Below, in pieces: positions 1 through 8,146 of a stretch of DNA of 64,000 nt. A program made the position numbers and the translations under genes. Within the stretch, counting starts at the first letter, position 1. Each line of letters opens with the position of its first letter. The stretch is from NCBI RefSeq assembly GCF_002005425.1, contig NZ_CP019704.1:1384001-1448000 (forward strand), in the 5' to 3' direction. This DNA is from Polaribacter sp. BM10 (GTDB lineage: Bacteria > Bacteroidota > Bacteroidia > Flavobacteriales > Flavobacteriaceae). The notes beneath the pieces were generated by a model. The model saw only the letters and a list, made by a program, of their open reading frames with translations, searched no databases and was not told the DNA's origin.

Positions 1-891
1 TTTTTCTGCTGCATCTACAACTTTTTGTGTAACATTTGTTTTAGAACGAATACCTAAAACATGTACATCTTTAATTTTTTCTATCAATTCGTCTTCAGAC
101 AAACTTTTAGATACAGTTTCTACAGAAAACCCATCTTTAGATAACTTCTTAAAAGCATCTGGATGTACGTTTTCTAATAATAATATTTTAATTCTATTTT
201 TTGGGTAACTTATATTTCTTGGCAAATCGTTTACGTATAAAAATTCATCTAAATTTGGGGCAATATGGTCTGCGTTTTCTGTTGTTTTTTCTCTAGAAAC
301 ATTTTCTGTATAAGCAAAAAACTTATCAGCAATACCTGCTTCTCTAGTTACATAATCGCTGTAACCATCGCCAATCACTTGTATTTCTCCGTCTAAATTC
401 ATGTCTTTTAAACACTCAATTTTTCCGTTGTGTTTTGATAACGGATTATCAGCATCAAAACCAATTATTTCTCCGTCTTCTGCAAACGTAAATGTATTTG
501 CATACACGCGTTCAGAAGGAATATTGTACTCTTTAACAATAGGATCTATAAATTCTTTAAATCCGCAGGAAATTACATAAATATCATCTGCAAAATTTTC
601 AAAAAATTCTTTATTGCTTTCTATAGATTTAGAAACTTGCTTTTTTAATGCGACTACTAAGTTACTTAAATCTGCTTTATTTGCTTTTAATAATTTAATT
701 CTTCTTTCTAAAGATTCTGTAAAAGAAATTTCGCCATCAATACCTAAATTTGTAATATCTATAATTTCTTGAATTATAGCTTCTTTTTTAGGATTATCGG
801 TTAATGTTATTTCGGCTAAAACATCTAAAGCCTCCACTTTAGTAAGTGTGCTGTCAAAATCGAAAATATAGTTTCTTTTTGTAGTAATCAT
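1..891 (-). CDS. Phosphoserine phosphatase / D-3-phosphoglycerate dehydrogenase fusion (SerB-SerA), 3' part cut by window edge
   Basis: The 297 codons visible encode the N-terminal part of a bifunctional serine-biosynthesis enzyme. Residues 1 to about 225 are a HAD phosphatase: the DxD motif DFDST (D11 and D13) supplies the nucleophile and acid, and GDGYSDY at 174-180 is the Mg-binding motif IV of SerB. After a linker, residues from about 233 (RIKILLLENVHPDAF) read as the start of SerA, with the family's IRSKTNVT segment, and the frame stays open to base 1. SerA oxidises 3-phosphoglycerate and SerB releases serine from phosphoserine, so the fusion joins the first and last steps of the pathway. 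The ATG start at 889-891 follows a TATATTTG box. I see no stop, so the NAD domain should continue outside the window. Such fusions are known in Bacteroidota. Confidence 0.88.
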   Translation of the reverse strand, partial: MITTKRNYIFDFDSTLTKVEALDVLAEITLTDNPKKEAIIQEIIDITNLGIDGEISFTESLERRIKLLKANKADLSNLVVALKKQVSKSIESNKEFFENFADDIYVISCGFKEFIDPIVKEYNIPSERVYANTFTFAEDGEIIGFDADNPLSKHNGKIECLKDMNLDGEIQVIGDGYSDYVTREAGIADKFFAYTENVSREKTTENADHIAPNLDEFLYVNDLPRNISYPKNRIKILLLENVHPDAFKKLSKDGFSVETVSKSLSEDELIEKIKDVHVLGIRSKTNVTQKVVDAAEK

Positions 892-928
892 TATAAAAAT
901 CTTGATTGATTTATTCTCTGTAAATCTA

Positions 929-936
929 CAAATATA
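929..936 (-). promoter_or_regulatory. -7 box TATATTTG upstream of serB-serA
   Basis: Exact match to the Bacteroidota -7 consensus TANNTTTG on the minus strand, about 38 bases before the ATG. The -33 side is weak: a TTA lies 22 bases further upstream, not TTG. Confidence 0.5.
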
Positions 937-1029
937 GTGGCTTAATCAAAAGCCGAACTAAAGTTTTATGATATCTATTATAATTAACATCAATAATATT
1001 AAAGTTGATAAAAAACCTTGTAAATGTTG

Positions 1030-1851
1030 TTATAAATTACGGAATCCTAAAAGAAATAACCACCAAATTATAGGTAATGATTCTACCCAAAATGAACTGT
1101 AGTATTTAGATTGATTGATTTTAGATCGCATTAATAAAATGACAACTAGAAAAAAGAAAATCATAAAGGCATTTTTAGAAATACCGTTTGCATTTATAGC
1201 ATATTCTAGAATCAAAGCAAGAATCATAAGGGTTAAACCTACCCTTTTTGTTTTTTCAACTCCTATTTTTTTTGGAATTGTTTGCAAAGAAATTGCATCA
1301 TATTTTACATCTCTAATATCAAAAGGAAGTATTAAAACTACCACAATTAAGAAACGCTGTAGGATTACTAAAAATAGTTTAAAATTAAATTGAGTACCCG
1401 CTTCTACACAAGGAATTAAAACCGTAAAACCTGCCCAAACAATGGCTACAATAACAATTTTCAAATAACTAACTTGTCTTAAAGTTTTATCGAAACCACT
1501 TAGAAAAGGCACTGCATATAAAAAAGTTAAAAGAAGAAAAGGCAAAGTGAATAACAATGTTTCTTTTTGGAGTTTAAAAGCATAAAAACACATTGCTAAA
1601 AAACAAAAAAAAGAAAAAACCTGAATTACCTTTAAGTTATTCGTTAAACTTATATGATGTAATTTAGCAACACCTGCGTATTTCACAAAATTATACCCTG
1701 TTATTGTGCTAAAAAATATAAATATTGATAAGTTTTGATCTAAAGAAAGTTCAAAATATTGTTCAGTAATTCTTACAAGCGAAAAAACGGCCAAAGCCAC
1801 GTGAATACTAGCATTTAAGTAAAAATTTAAAAATATTTTTAAAAACTTCAT
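1030..1851 (-). CDS. UbiA-fold membrane protein with only the second aspartate motif
   Basis: A 273-residue, very hydrophobic protein with about eight predicted membrane segments. The stretch LPFDIRDVKYD at 175-185 (D178, D181, D185) matches the second Asp-rich motif of UbiA-type prenyltransferases, which transfer isoprenoid chains to aromatic or other acceptors. The first motif, normally NDxxDxxxD between helices 2 and 3, should lie near residue 54, where I read GYNFVKYAG: the Asn is kept but the metal-binding Asp residues are gone. The fold assignment is reasonable, but standard prenyltransferase activity is doubtful. It is divergent from gcvP, and its start lies five bases after a TATTTTTG box, suggesting a nearly leaderless mRNA. 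Confidence 0.6.
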   Translation of the reverse strand: MKFLKIFLNFYLNASIHVALAVFSLVRITEQYFELSLDQNLSIFIFFSTITGYNFVKYAGVAKLHHISLTNNLKVIQVFSFFCFLAMCFYAFKLQKETLLFTLPFLLLTFLYAVPFLSGFDKTLRQVSYLKIVIVAIVWAGFTVLIPCVEAGTQFNFKLFLVILQRFLIVVVLILPFDIRDVKYDAISLQTIPKKIGVEKTKRVGLTLMILALILEYAINANGISKNAFMIFFFLVVILLMRSKINQSKYYSSFWVESLPIIWWLFLLGFRNL

Positions 1852-1855
1852 TAAA

Positions 1856-1863
1856 CAAAAATA
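1856..1863 (-). promoter_or_regulatory. -7 box TATTTTTG immediately before the UbiA-like gene
   Basis: Exact TANNTTTG match on the minus strand ending five bases before the ATG, so transcription would begin at or next to the start codon. No convincing TTG is seen 17-23 bases upstream. Confidence 0.4.
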
Positions 1864-1948
1864 ACGTTTCTGTTCATAACATTAATTTTTAGTTAATAAT
1901 TAACATCATTTTATACGTTTTCGGTTAGAAAATAATTTATTAAATCCT

Positions 1949-1956
1949 TATTTTTG
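1949..1956 (+). promoter_or_regulatory. -7 box TATTTTTG for gcvP
   Basis: Exact TANNTTTG match 81 bases before the gcvP ATG. The -33 region has TTA rather than TTG at about the right distance. It predicts a leader of roughly 75 bases containing the inverted repeat at 2005-2020. Confidence 0.45.
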
Positions 1957-2004
1957 AGCGGTCAAAAAATACGTTTTTTAGACATCAAAAAAACAACACT
2001 AAAT

Positions 2005-2020
2005 CGATTGAAATCAATCG
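2005..2020 (+). promoter_or_regulatory. Inverted repeat in the gcvP leader
   Basis: CGATTG-AAAT-CAATCG, a perfect 6-bp stem with a 4-base loop, 17 bases before the gcvP start. It has no following T run, so it is not a terminator. It could be an RNA hairpin or a regulator site. I do not see the two-aptamer layout of a glycine riboswitch. Confidence 0.4.
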
Positions 2021-2037
2021 TTCACAAAACTTAATTA

Positions 2038-4875
2038 ATGAATACAAATTCGTTTCAACTTAGACATATTGGTCCTAATAAAAAGGAACAAGAAAAAATG
2101 TTAAAAGCTATTAATGCAGATAGTTTAGAACAGTTAATTAATGAAACTGTGCCAGATAACATTCTTTTAAATAGCAAACTAGATTTAGAAGAATCTATGA
2201 GCGAGTATAAATACTTAGCACATATAAAAGCTTTATCAGAAAAAAATAAAGTGTTTAAAAGTTATATTGGTTTAGGTTATAACGAAGCAATTGTACCAAG
2301 TGTTATTCAAAGAAACATATTAGAAAATCCGGGTTGGTATACAGCGTATACTCCTTACCAAGCAGAAATTGCTCAAGGTAGATTAGAAGCTTTACTAAAT
2401 TACCAAACAATGGTTTGTGATTTAACAGGTATGGAGCTTGCAAATGCTTCTTTATTAGACGAATCTACAGCTGCTGCAGAAGCAATGGCTTTGTTGTTCG
2501 ATGTAAGAGAAAGAGCTAAGAAAAAAGCAAAAGCAAATAAGTTTTTTGTTTCTGATGAAATTTTACCACAAACACTTTCTCTTTTAGAAACTAGAGCTAC
2601 ACCAATTGGTATAGAATTAGTGGTCGGAAACCATGAAGAGTTTAATTTTGATGATGATTTTTTCGGAGCAATATTGCAATATCCTGGTAAATTCGGTCAA
2701 ATATATGATTATGAATCTTTTGTTGAAAAAGCGAATAATAATGACATTAAAATAGCAGTTGCTGCTGATATTTTATCATTAGTTAAATTAAAAGCTCCTG
2801 GAAATTTTGGTGCTTCTGTAGTTGTTGGTACTACACAACGTTTCGGTATTCCGTTAGGTTATGGTGGTCCTCATGCAGCTTATTTTGCTACAAAAGAAGC
2901 TTACAAAAGAAGTATTCCTGGTAGAATAATCGGGGTTACTAAAGACATGAATGGTAAGCGTGCCTTAAGAATGGCATTACAAACCAGAGAACAACATATA
3001 AAAAGAGAAAGAGCAACTTCTAATATTTGTACAGCACAAGTTTTATTAGCTGTTATGGCTGGTATGTATGCTGTTTATCATGGTAAAAATGGTTTAAAGT
3101 ACATTGCTAATAATGTACATCAACATACAAATCTATTAGCAAATGCTTTAGAAAACTTAGGTTTTAAACAACTTAATAAATCTTATTTTGATACTCTTTT
3201 AATTGAAGTTGAAGCAGATAAATTAAAAACTGTAGCAGAATCTAAAGAGATAAACTTTAATTATGTTGATCAAAACCATGTTTCTATATCTATAAATGAA
3301 ACTGTAGATAAGGCTGCTTTAAAAGAAATAATTTCTTGTTTTGAAGAGGCTTTTAATTTAAAACCACAAGCATTACCAGAAACAACAACTATTTTAAACG
3401 AATCTTTATTAAGAAATACTACTTTCTTAGACAATGAAGTTTTTAACACGTATCAATCGGAAACAGATATGATGCGCTACATAAAGAAATTAGAGCGTAA
3501 AGATTTAGCTTTAAATCACTCTATGATTTCTTTAGGTTCTTGTACAATGAAATTAAATGCTGCATCAGAAATGTTGCCTTTAAGTAATCCTCAATGGGGA
3601 AATATTCATCCATTTGTACCTTTAAATCAAGCAGAGGGTTATCAAGAAGTTTTAAAAAATTTAGAACATCAATTAAATATTATTACAGGTTTTGCGGGTA
3701 CATCATTACAGCCAAACTCTGGTGCACAAGGTGAATTTGCTGGTTTAATGACTATTAGAGCTTATCATCAAGCAAATAATGATTCTCATAGAAATATTTG
3801 TTTAATTCCTGCTTCTGCACACGGTACAAATCCTGCTTCTGCAGTAATGGCTGGTATGAAGGTTGTTGTAACTAAAACAGCAGAAAACGGTAATATCGAT
3901 GTAGAAGATTTAAGAGAAAAAGCAACGCTACATAAAGATAACTTAGCTGCTTTAATGGTAACATACCCTTCTACTCATGGTGTTTATGAAAAAGAGATTA
4001 AAGAAATCACTAAAATTATTCACGATAACGGTGGACAAGTTTATATGGACGGAGCAAATATGAATGCTCAAGTTGGTCTAACAAACCCTGCTACAATTGG
4101 TGCAGATGTTTGTCATCTTAACTTGCATAAAACTTTTGCCATTCCTCATGGTGGTGGTGGTCCTGGTGTAGGGCCAATTTGTGTTGCTCCACAATTAGTT
4201 CCGTTTTTGCCAACAAATCCAATAATTAAAACTGGTGGCGAAAACGCAATTACTGCAATTTCTGCCGCTCCTTGGGGTTCTGCTTTAGCTTGTTTAATTT
4301 CTTACGGATATATAACAATGTTAGGTGCAGACGGATTGACTAATTCTACTAAAAATGCAATCTTAAACGCAAACTATATTAAAGAGCGTTTAGAAGAACA
4401 TTATCCAACTTTATATACCGGAGAAAAAGGTCGTGCAGCACACGAAATGATTATTGATTGTAGAGATTTTAAACAAAAAGGTATCGAAGTTGTAGACATT
4501 GCAAAACGTTTAATGGATTATGGTTTTCATGCTCCAACAGTTTCTTTTCCGGTAGGAGGAACAATGATGATTGAACCTACAGAATCTGAAAGTTTAGCAG
4601 AATTAGATCGTTTTTGTGATGCAATGATTTCTATTAGAGAAGAAATTAAAAATGCATCGAAAGAAGATCTAAACAATCCTTTAAAAAATGCTCCTCATAC
4701 ACAAGAAATGCTTACTTCGGATGAATGGGAGTTACCTTACACTAGAAAGCAAGCTGCATTTCCTTTAGACTACATTGCCGAAAATAAGTTTTGGCCAACT
4801 GTAAGAAGAGTTGATGATGCCTATGGCGATAGAAATTTAATTTGTTCTTGTAATCCTATTGAAGATTACATGTAA
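2038..4875 (+). CDS. gcvP: Glycine dehydrogenase (aminomethyl-transferring), P-protein of the glycine cleavage system
   Basis: The 945-residue length matches full-size homodimeric P-protein, with both halves (P1-like and P2-like) in one chain. The enzyme decarboxylates glycine with pyridoxal phosphate and passes the aminomethyl group to the lipoyl arm of GcvH. The PLP lysine is K698 in [18 protein letters not shown]. The N-terminal RHIGP motif (residues 9-13) and the mid-protein [12 protein letters not shown] segment are family landmarks. The other cleavage-system genes gcvT and gcvH are not in the window. It is transcribed alone, divergent from the UbiA-like gene, and ends in a shared terminator facing the ypdA-like gene. 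Confidence 0.97.
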   Translation: MNTNSFQLRHIGPNKKEQEKMLKAINADSLEQLINETVPDNILLNSKLDLEESMSEYKYLAHIKALSEKNKVFKSYIGLGYNEAIVPSVIQRNILENPGWYTAYTPYQAEIAQGRLEALLNYQTMVCDLTGMELANASLLDESTAAAEAMALLFDVRERAKKKAKANKFFVSDEILPQTLSLLETRATPIGIELVVGNHEEFNFDDDFFGAILQYPGKFGQIYDYESFVEKANNNDIKIAVAADILSLVKLKAPGNFGASVVVGTTQRFGIPLGYGGPHAAYFATKEAYKRSIPGRIIGVTKDMNGKRALRMALQTREQHIKRERATSNICTAQVLLAVMAGMYAVYHGKNGLKYIANNVHQHTNLLANALENLGFKQLNKSYFDTLLIEVEADKLKTVAESKEINFNYVDQNHVSISINETVDKAALKEIISCFEEAFNLKPQALPETTTILNESLLRNTTFLDNEVFNTYQSETDMMRYIKKLERKDLALNHSMISLGSCTMKLNAASEMLPLSNPQWGNIHPFVPLNQAEGYQEVLKNLEHQLNIITGFAGTSLQPNSGAQGEFAGLMTIRAYHQANNDSHRNICLIPASAHGTNPASAVMAGMKVVVTKTAENGNIDVEDLREKATLHKDNLAALMVTYPSTHGVYEKEIKEITKIIHDNGGQVYMDGANMNAQVGLTNPATIGADVCHLNLHKTFAIPHGGGGPGVGPICVAPQLVPFLPTNPIIKTGGENAITAISAAPWGSALACLISYGYITMLGADGLTNSTKNAILNANYIKERLEEHYPTLYTGEKGRAAHEMIIDCRDFKQKGIEVVDIAKRLMDYGFHAPTVSFPVGGTMMIEPTESESLAELDRFCDAMISIREEIKNASKEDLNNPLKNAPHTQEMLTSDEWELPYTRKQAAFPLDYIAENKFWPTVRRVDDAYGDRNLICSCNPIEDYM

Positions 4876-4895
4876 TAATTGATTAAATAATTAGA

Positions 4896-4929
4896 AAAAA
4901 AACCATCTAAAATCTAGGTGGTTTTTTAT
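4896..4929 (+). terminator. Bidirectional intrinsic terminator between gcvP and the ypdA-like gene
   Basis: AACCATCTA pairs with TAGGTGGTT (one G-U pair) around a short loop, flanked by an A run on the left and a T run on the right, so it can act on both convergent genes. Confidence 0.8.
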
Positions 4930-4941
4930 TTTATAAATTTT

Positions 4942-5901
4942 TTATTTGACAATATCCTCTACAATCATTTTTGCATGAATTCTAGAATTTTCTATAAACC
5001 ATTTATGAGTTTCTAAACCTCCACAAATTACTCCAGCTAAATAAACACCTTTTACATTTGTTTCCATAGTTTCATCATTATATACGGGTATTTTCTTATC
5101 GTCTTTAGAAAATTGAACACCTACATGTTCTAAAAATTTAAAATTTGGTTTATAACCAGTTAAGGCTAATACAAAATCATTTTCTATCGTTTCAATACCA
5201 TTTTTAGTGTTTACAATTACATTTTTATCTGTAATTTCTTTCACTGTTGTATTGTAAAAAACGTTTATACTTCCTTCCTTAATTCTATTAATAATATCTG
5301 GTCTTACCCAATACTTTACACGTTGTCCAATTTCTTCTCCTCTAACTATTAAAGTTACCTCAGCACCTTTTCTGTAACATTCTAATGCAGCATCAACAGA
5401 AGAATTACTTGCACCAATTACAGCTAATTTCTGACCTGCATAAAAATGAGGATCGTTATAATAATGGGAAACCTTAGGTAGATTTTCACCTTCAACATTC
5501 ATTGTATTTGGCAGATCGTAAAAGCCAGTTGCAATTATAATATTAGTTGCTTTGTATGTATTTTTTGAAGTATTTAATGTAAACTCCTTTTCATTTTTAT
5601 CTATAGAATTTACCGTTTCAAATAAATGTAATTTTAATTTATTTGAAGTTACAATTCTTCTATAGTACTCTAAAGCTTCGTTTCTTCTTGGTTTGGCTTC
5701 TTTACTTATAAATGGAATATTGTCTATTTCTAATTTTTCTGAAGAAGAAAAAAACTGCATATTTACAGGATAATTGTATAGAGAATTTACAATTGGACCT
5801 TTTTCTATAATTAAATATTTTAATCCTTTCTTTTTAGCTTCTAAACCACAAGCAATTCCTATTGGGCCTCCGCCAACAATAATAACATCATACAAATTCA
5901 T
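4942..5901 (-). CDS. ypdA: YpdA-family FAD/NAD(P) oxidoreductase (putative bacillithiol disulfide reductase)
   Basis: A 319-residue two-Rossmann flavoprotein. GGGPIG at 10-15 binds FAD, and the second motif GASNSS near residue 163 binds NAD(P)H. ATGFYDLP is the flavoprotein linker, and the C-terminal GVYLAGVICGG closes the FAD site. There is no redox CxxC pair as in thioredoxin reductase, which is typical of YpdA. In Bacillota YpdA reduces oxidised bacillithiol, and bacillithiol also occurs in some Bacteroidota, but whether this host makes it cannot be seen here. It lies 10 bases downstream of the glutamate-synthase-like gene on the same strand, probably in one transcript. Confidence 0.82.
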   Translation of the reverse strand: MNLYDVIIVGGGPIGIACGLEAKKKGLKYLIIEKGPIVNSLYNYPVNMQFFSSSEKLEIDNIPFISKEAKPRRNEALEYYRRIVTSNKLKLHLFETVNSIDKNEKEFTLNTSKNTYKATNIIIATGFYDLPNTMNVEGENLPKVSHYYNDPHFYAGQKLAVIGASNSSVDAALECYRKGAEVTLIVRGEEIGQRVKYWVRPDIINRIKEGSINVFYNTTVKEITDKNVIVNTKNGIETIENDFVLALTGYKPNFKFLEHVGVQFSKDDKKIPVYNDETMETNVKGVYLAGVICGGLETHKWFIENSRIHAKMIVEDIVK

Positions 5902-5911
5902 AAAACTGTTT

Positions 5912-7420
5912 TTAGTTGTAATAAACTTCTTCTAAACTAACTACCTCTTCATCTTTTATTCTTCTAAAAATATGGTTTGGTGCTAATTCGGAAATAGAAT
6001 GCAAACCTAAAGCTGCAATAATTTCTTTAATTGCTACTACTGTTTTTGAATGATAATTTTTTACTCGAACATTTTTCTTCTCTACAACAAGCGCTTTAAC
6101 CAAATCTTCATCTTGGGTTGCAACACCAACTGGGCAAGTATCTAAATTACACTCTCTTGCTTGAATACAACCTAAACTTAACATAAAACTTCTTGCCATA
6201 CCAACAGCATCTGCTCCTAAAGCTAGATATTTTACTACATCAAAAGCATCTACGGCTTTACCACTTGCAATTATTTTAATTTGATTTTTTAAGTTGTGTT
6301 TTAATAATTGTTTATTGATAAAAACCAAACCTTCAATTAAAGGCGTACCAATGTAATTTGTAAATTCTAAAGGAGCAGAACCTGTACCTCCTTCTCCACC
6401 ATCAACAGAAATAAAATCTGGGTAATTATTATGCGTTGCAAATGCAGTAATCATTTCTGATATTTCTTGGTTATTACCAACACATAATTTAATTCCGACA
6501 GGTTTACCATTGGCTAATTCTCTTACTTTATGAATAAACTGAATTAACTCATCATAGTTAGAAAATGCCGAATGACCTGGAGGAGAATCTACTTGAGTAC
6601 CCGGAGTTACAGCTCTAATTTCTGCGATTTCTTGTGTGTTTTTTTTAGCAGGTAAAATTCCGCCATGACCTGGTTTTGCACCTTGAGAAAACTTAATTTC
6701 AATCATTTTAACCTCTGGTCTAACAGCATTTTTTTTGAAAATTTCATCATCAAAAACACGTTTGCCATTTATAGATTTTCCTGCACCAAAATAACCCGTT
6801 CCTACTTGAAAAATTAAATCACCGCCTTGTAAATGATAAGGAGAAATTCCGCCTTCACCAGTATTATGTGCAAAATCGCCCATTTTTGCTCCTTGATTTA
6901 ACGCCATAACTGCATTTTTACTAAGCGAACCAAAAGACATTGCAGAAATATTTATAATAGAACTTTTATATTTTTGAGTACACTTATCTGAACCAAAAGT
7001 AATTTTATCGCCAATTATATCGTGGTGTGCAGTAGGAAAAAGTGAATGTTTTACAAACTCATATCCTTTTTTATAAACATTATGTTGCGTACCAAAAGGA
7101 ATCGTTTCTTTTTCTAATTTAGATCTTTGATAAACAATACTTCTTTTTTCTCTATTTATAGGAGTTCCGTTTAAATTGTCTTCTATAAAATATTGCTGAA
7201 TTTTATCTCTTTCTTCTTCGAAAAACCAACGCAAACGTGCTACTAACGGAAATGCTCTTAATAACGAGTGTTTGGTTTGTAAACTATCATAAATAGCAAT
7301 TAAACTAAGTAAACCAGATATTGATAGTAATATTATTGTGCCTATTTGAGGAATAAAATAAACTAAAACTCCAGCTAAAATTGTGATTGCAAATAATATT
7401 GCAAGTATGGTATTTCTCAT
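5912..7420 (-). CDS. Membrane-anchored FMN-binding glutamate synthase-like protein
   Basis: A 502-residue protein starting with two hydrophobic helices (about residues 3-45), followed by the FMN/glutamate synthase domain of the GltB large subunit (family Glu_synthase). Visible landmarks are GGEGGTGSAPLEF (flavin and substrate loop), KIIASGKAVDAFD, and the 3Fe-4S cysteines C418, C424 and C429 in CIQARECNLDTC. The glutamine amidotransferase domain and the GXGXG structural domain of true GltB are missing, so it cannot use glutamine alone to make glutamate. Stand-alone members are common in Bacteroidota with unknown substrate. Its pairing with a YpdA-type reductase suggests a flavin redox role, which is inference. 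Confidence 0.8.
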   Translation of the reverse strand: MRNTILAILFAITILAGVLVYFIPQIGTIILLSISGLLSLIAIYDSLQTKHSLLRAFPLVARLRWFFEEERDKIQQYFIEDNLNGTPINREKRSIVYQRSKLEKETIPFGTQHNVYKKGYEFVKHSLFPTAHHDIIGDKITFGSDKCTQKYKSSIINISAMSFGSLSKNAVMALNQGAKMGDFAHNTGEGGISPYHLQGGDLIFQVGTGYFGAGKSINGKRVFDDEIFKKNAVRPEVKMIEIKFSQGAKPGHGGILPAKKNTQEIAEIRAVTPGTQVDSPPGHSAFSNYDELIQFIHKVRELANGKPVGIKLCVGNNQEISEMITAFATHNNYPDFISVDGGEGGTGSAPLEFTNYIGTPLIEGLVFINKQLLKHNLKNQIKIIASGKAVDAFDVVKYLALGADAVGMARSFMLSLGCIQARECNLDTCPVGVATQDEDLVKALVVEKKNVRVKNYHSKTVVAIKEIIAALGLHSISELAPNHIFRRIKDEEVVSLEEVYYN

Positions 7421-7497
7421 TATATAAAGTATATTTTAAAAAGGTTTAAAAATAATGAAATTAGCACGAACATTGTACTTGCTTTGACAAATAGTTT

Positions 7498-7580
7498 GCG
7501 TTAGGGATTGAATTGGAAATCCTTTTTATGAAGAATGAATAAAAAGATTGAAAAGTAAAGCCCGACCTGTAAGGTAACGC
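7498..7580 (+). ncRNA. Candidate structured RNA or dispersed repeat with three-way-junction fold
   Basis: The ends pair (GCGTT at 7498-7502 with AACGC at 7576-7580), then GGG (7504-7506) with CCC (7561-7563). Inside lies a long arm, ATCCTTTTTAT near 7519-7529 against ATAAAAAGAT near 7539-7548 with one bulged base. A small hairpin ACCT-GTA-AGGT sits at 7565-7575. The segment is GC-richer at its conserved-looking ends than its surroundings and encodes nothing evident. From memory, similar GCGTTAGGGATT...CCCGACC segments recur between genes in flavobacteria, but this is unverified. The strand is uncertain, because the fold is nearly symmetrical. Confidence 0.5.
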
Positions 7581-7581
7581 C

Positions 7582-7617
7582 AAAAAAAAACTCTAACAAA
7601 TTAATGTTAGAGCTTTT
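7582..7617 (-). terminator. Intrinsic terminator of rpmE
   Basis: On the minus strand, CTCTAACA-loop-TGTTAGAG (stem 7591-7598 with 7605-7612) is followed by nine T residues, 26 bases after the rpmE stop. Confidence 0.88.
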
Positions 7618-7642
7618 TATATGTTTGAAAAACTTAAGAAAA

Positions 7643-7894
7643 TTATTTCTTAAATTTTGCATATTTGTTTTTGAACTTGTCAATACGTCCTGCCGCATCA
7701 ATAAGTTTAGATTTACCAGTGTAAAATGGATGAGAAGTTCTAGAAATCTCTAATTTTACTAAAGGATACTCTACACCATCAACGTCTAAAGTTTCTTTTG
7801 TATCTGCAGTAGAACGCGTTAAAAATACGTCTCCGTTAGACATGTCTTTAAAAGCAATCAGTCTATAATTTTCTGGATGAATTCCTTTTTTCAT
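7643..7894 (-). CDS. rpmE2: 50S ribosomal protein bL31, type B (zinc-free form)
   Basis: An 83-residue L31 opening [10 protein letters not shown], with the conserved [11 protein letters not shown] block near residues 51-61. It belongs to the longer type B family and contains no cysteines, so it lacks the zinc-ribbon CxxC of type A L31. bL31 bridges the large-subunit central protuberance and the small-subunit head. It is monocistronic, with its own consensus promoter upstream and a strong terminator downstream. If it is the only L31 gene, ribosome assembly here needs no zinc for this protein. Confidence 0.95.
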   Translation of the reverse strand: MKKGIHPENYRLIAFKDMSNGDVFLTRSTADTKETLDVDGVEYPLVKLEISRTSHPFYTGKSKLIDAAGRIDKFKNKYAKFKK

Positions 7895-7931
7895 TTTTAA
7901 TATATTTAATACTTTAATGTTATGTTTGTAA

Positions 7932-7956
7932 GAGTAAAGTTGGTAAAGTTTTACTC
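7932..7956 (-). promoter_or_regulatory. Hairpin in the rpmE leader
   Basis: GAGTAAA (transcript sense, 7956-7950) pairs perfectly with TTTACTC (7938-7932) around an 11-base loop inside the predicted 90-base leader. It is a possible L31 autoregulation site; there is no T run, so it is not a terminator. Confidence 0.4.
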
Positions 7957-7994
7957 AAAATTCTAAATAGCTGTTATTAACTATTTTGAGGATG

Positions 7995-8023
7995 CAAATT
8001 TAAGCTTATTTTTTAATTTACAA
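7995..8023 (-). promoter_or_regulatory. rpmE promoter, TTG-N18-TAAATTTG
   Basis: Both elements match the Bacteroidota consensus: -33 TTG at 8021-8023 and -7 TAAATTTG at 7995-8002, with an 18-base spacer. It predicts an rpmE leader of about 90 bases. Confidence 0.7.
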
Positions 8024-8146
8024 ATAAATAAATTGTTTTTATTTTAATAAAGTTCTTTTTTATGCTTCTTTTAATACATAAAAGTTGTTTTTTATGCTGA
8101 TTTTTTTGAATCTTTACGTTCTAATATATTGAAATCTATATAAATA

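Noticed and set aside
1857..2037. Glycine riboswitch upstream of gcvP
   Set aside because: The leader is only about 80 bases and AT-rich, with a single small hairpin; the tandem aptamer core cannot be placed.
7501..7701. 66-codon minus-strand open frame overlapping the 3' end of rpmE
   Set aside because: It runs through the rpmE terminator and the structured element and overlaps rpmE in another frame; no similarity or start signal supports it.
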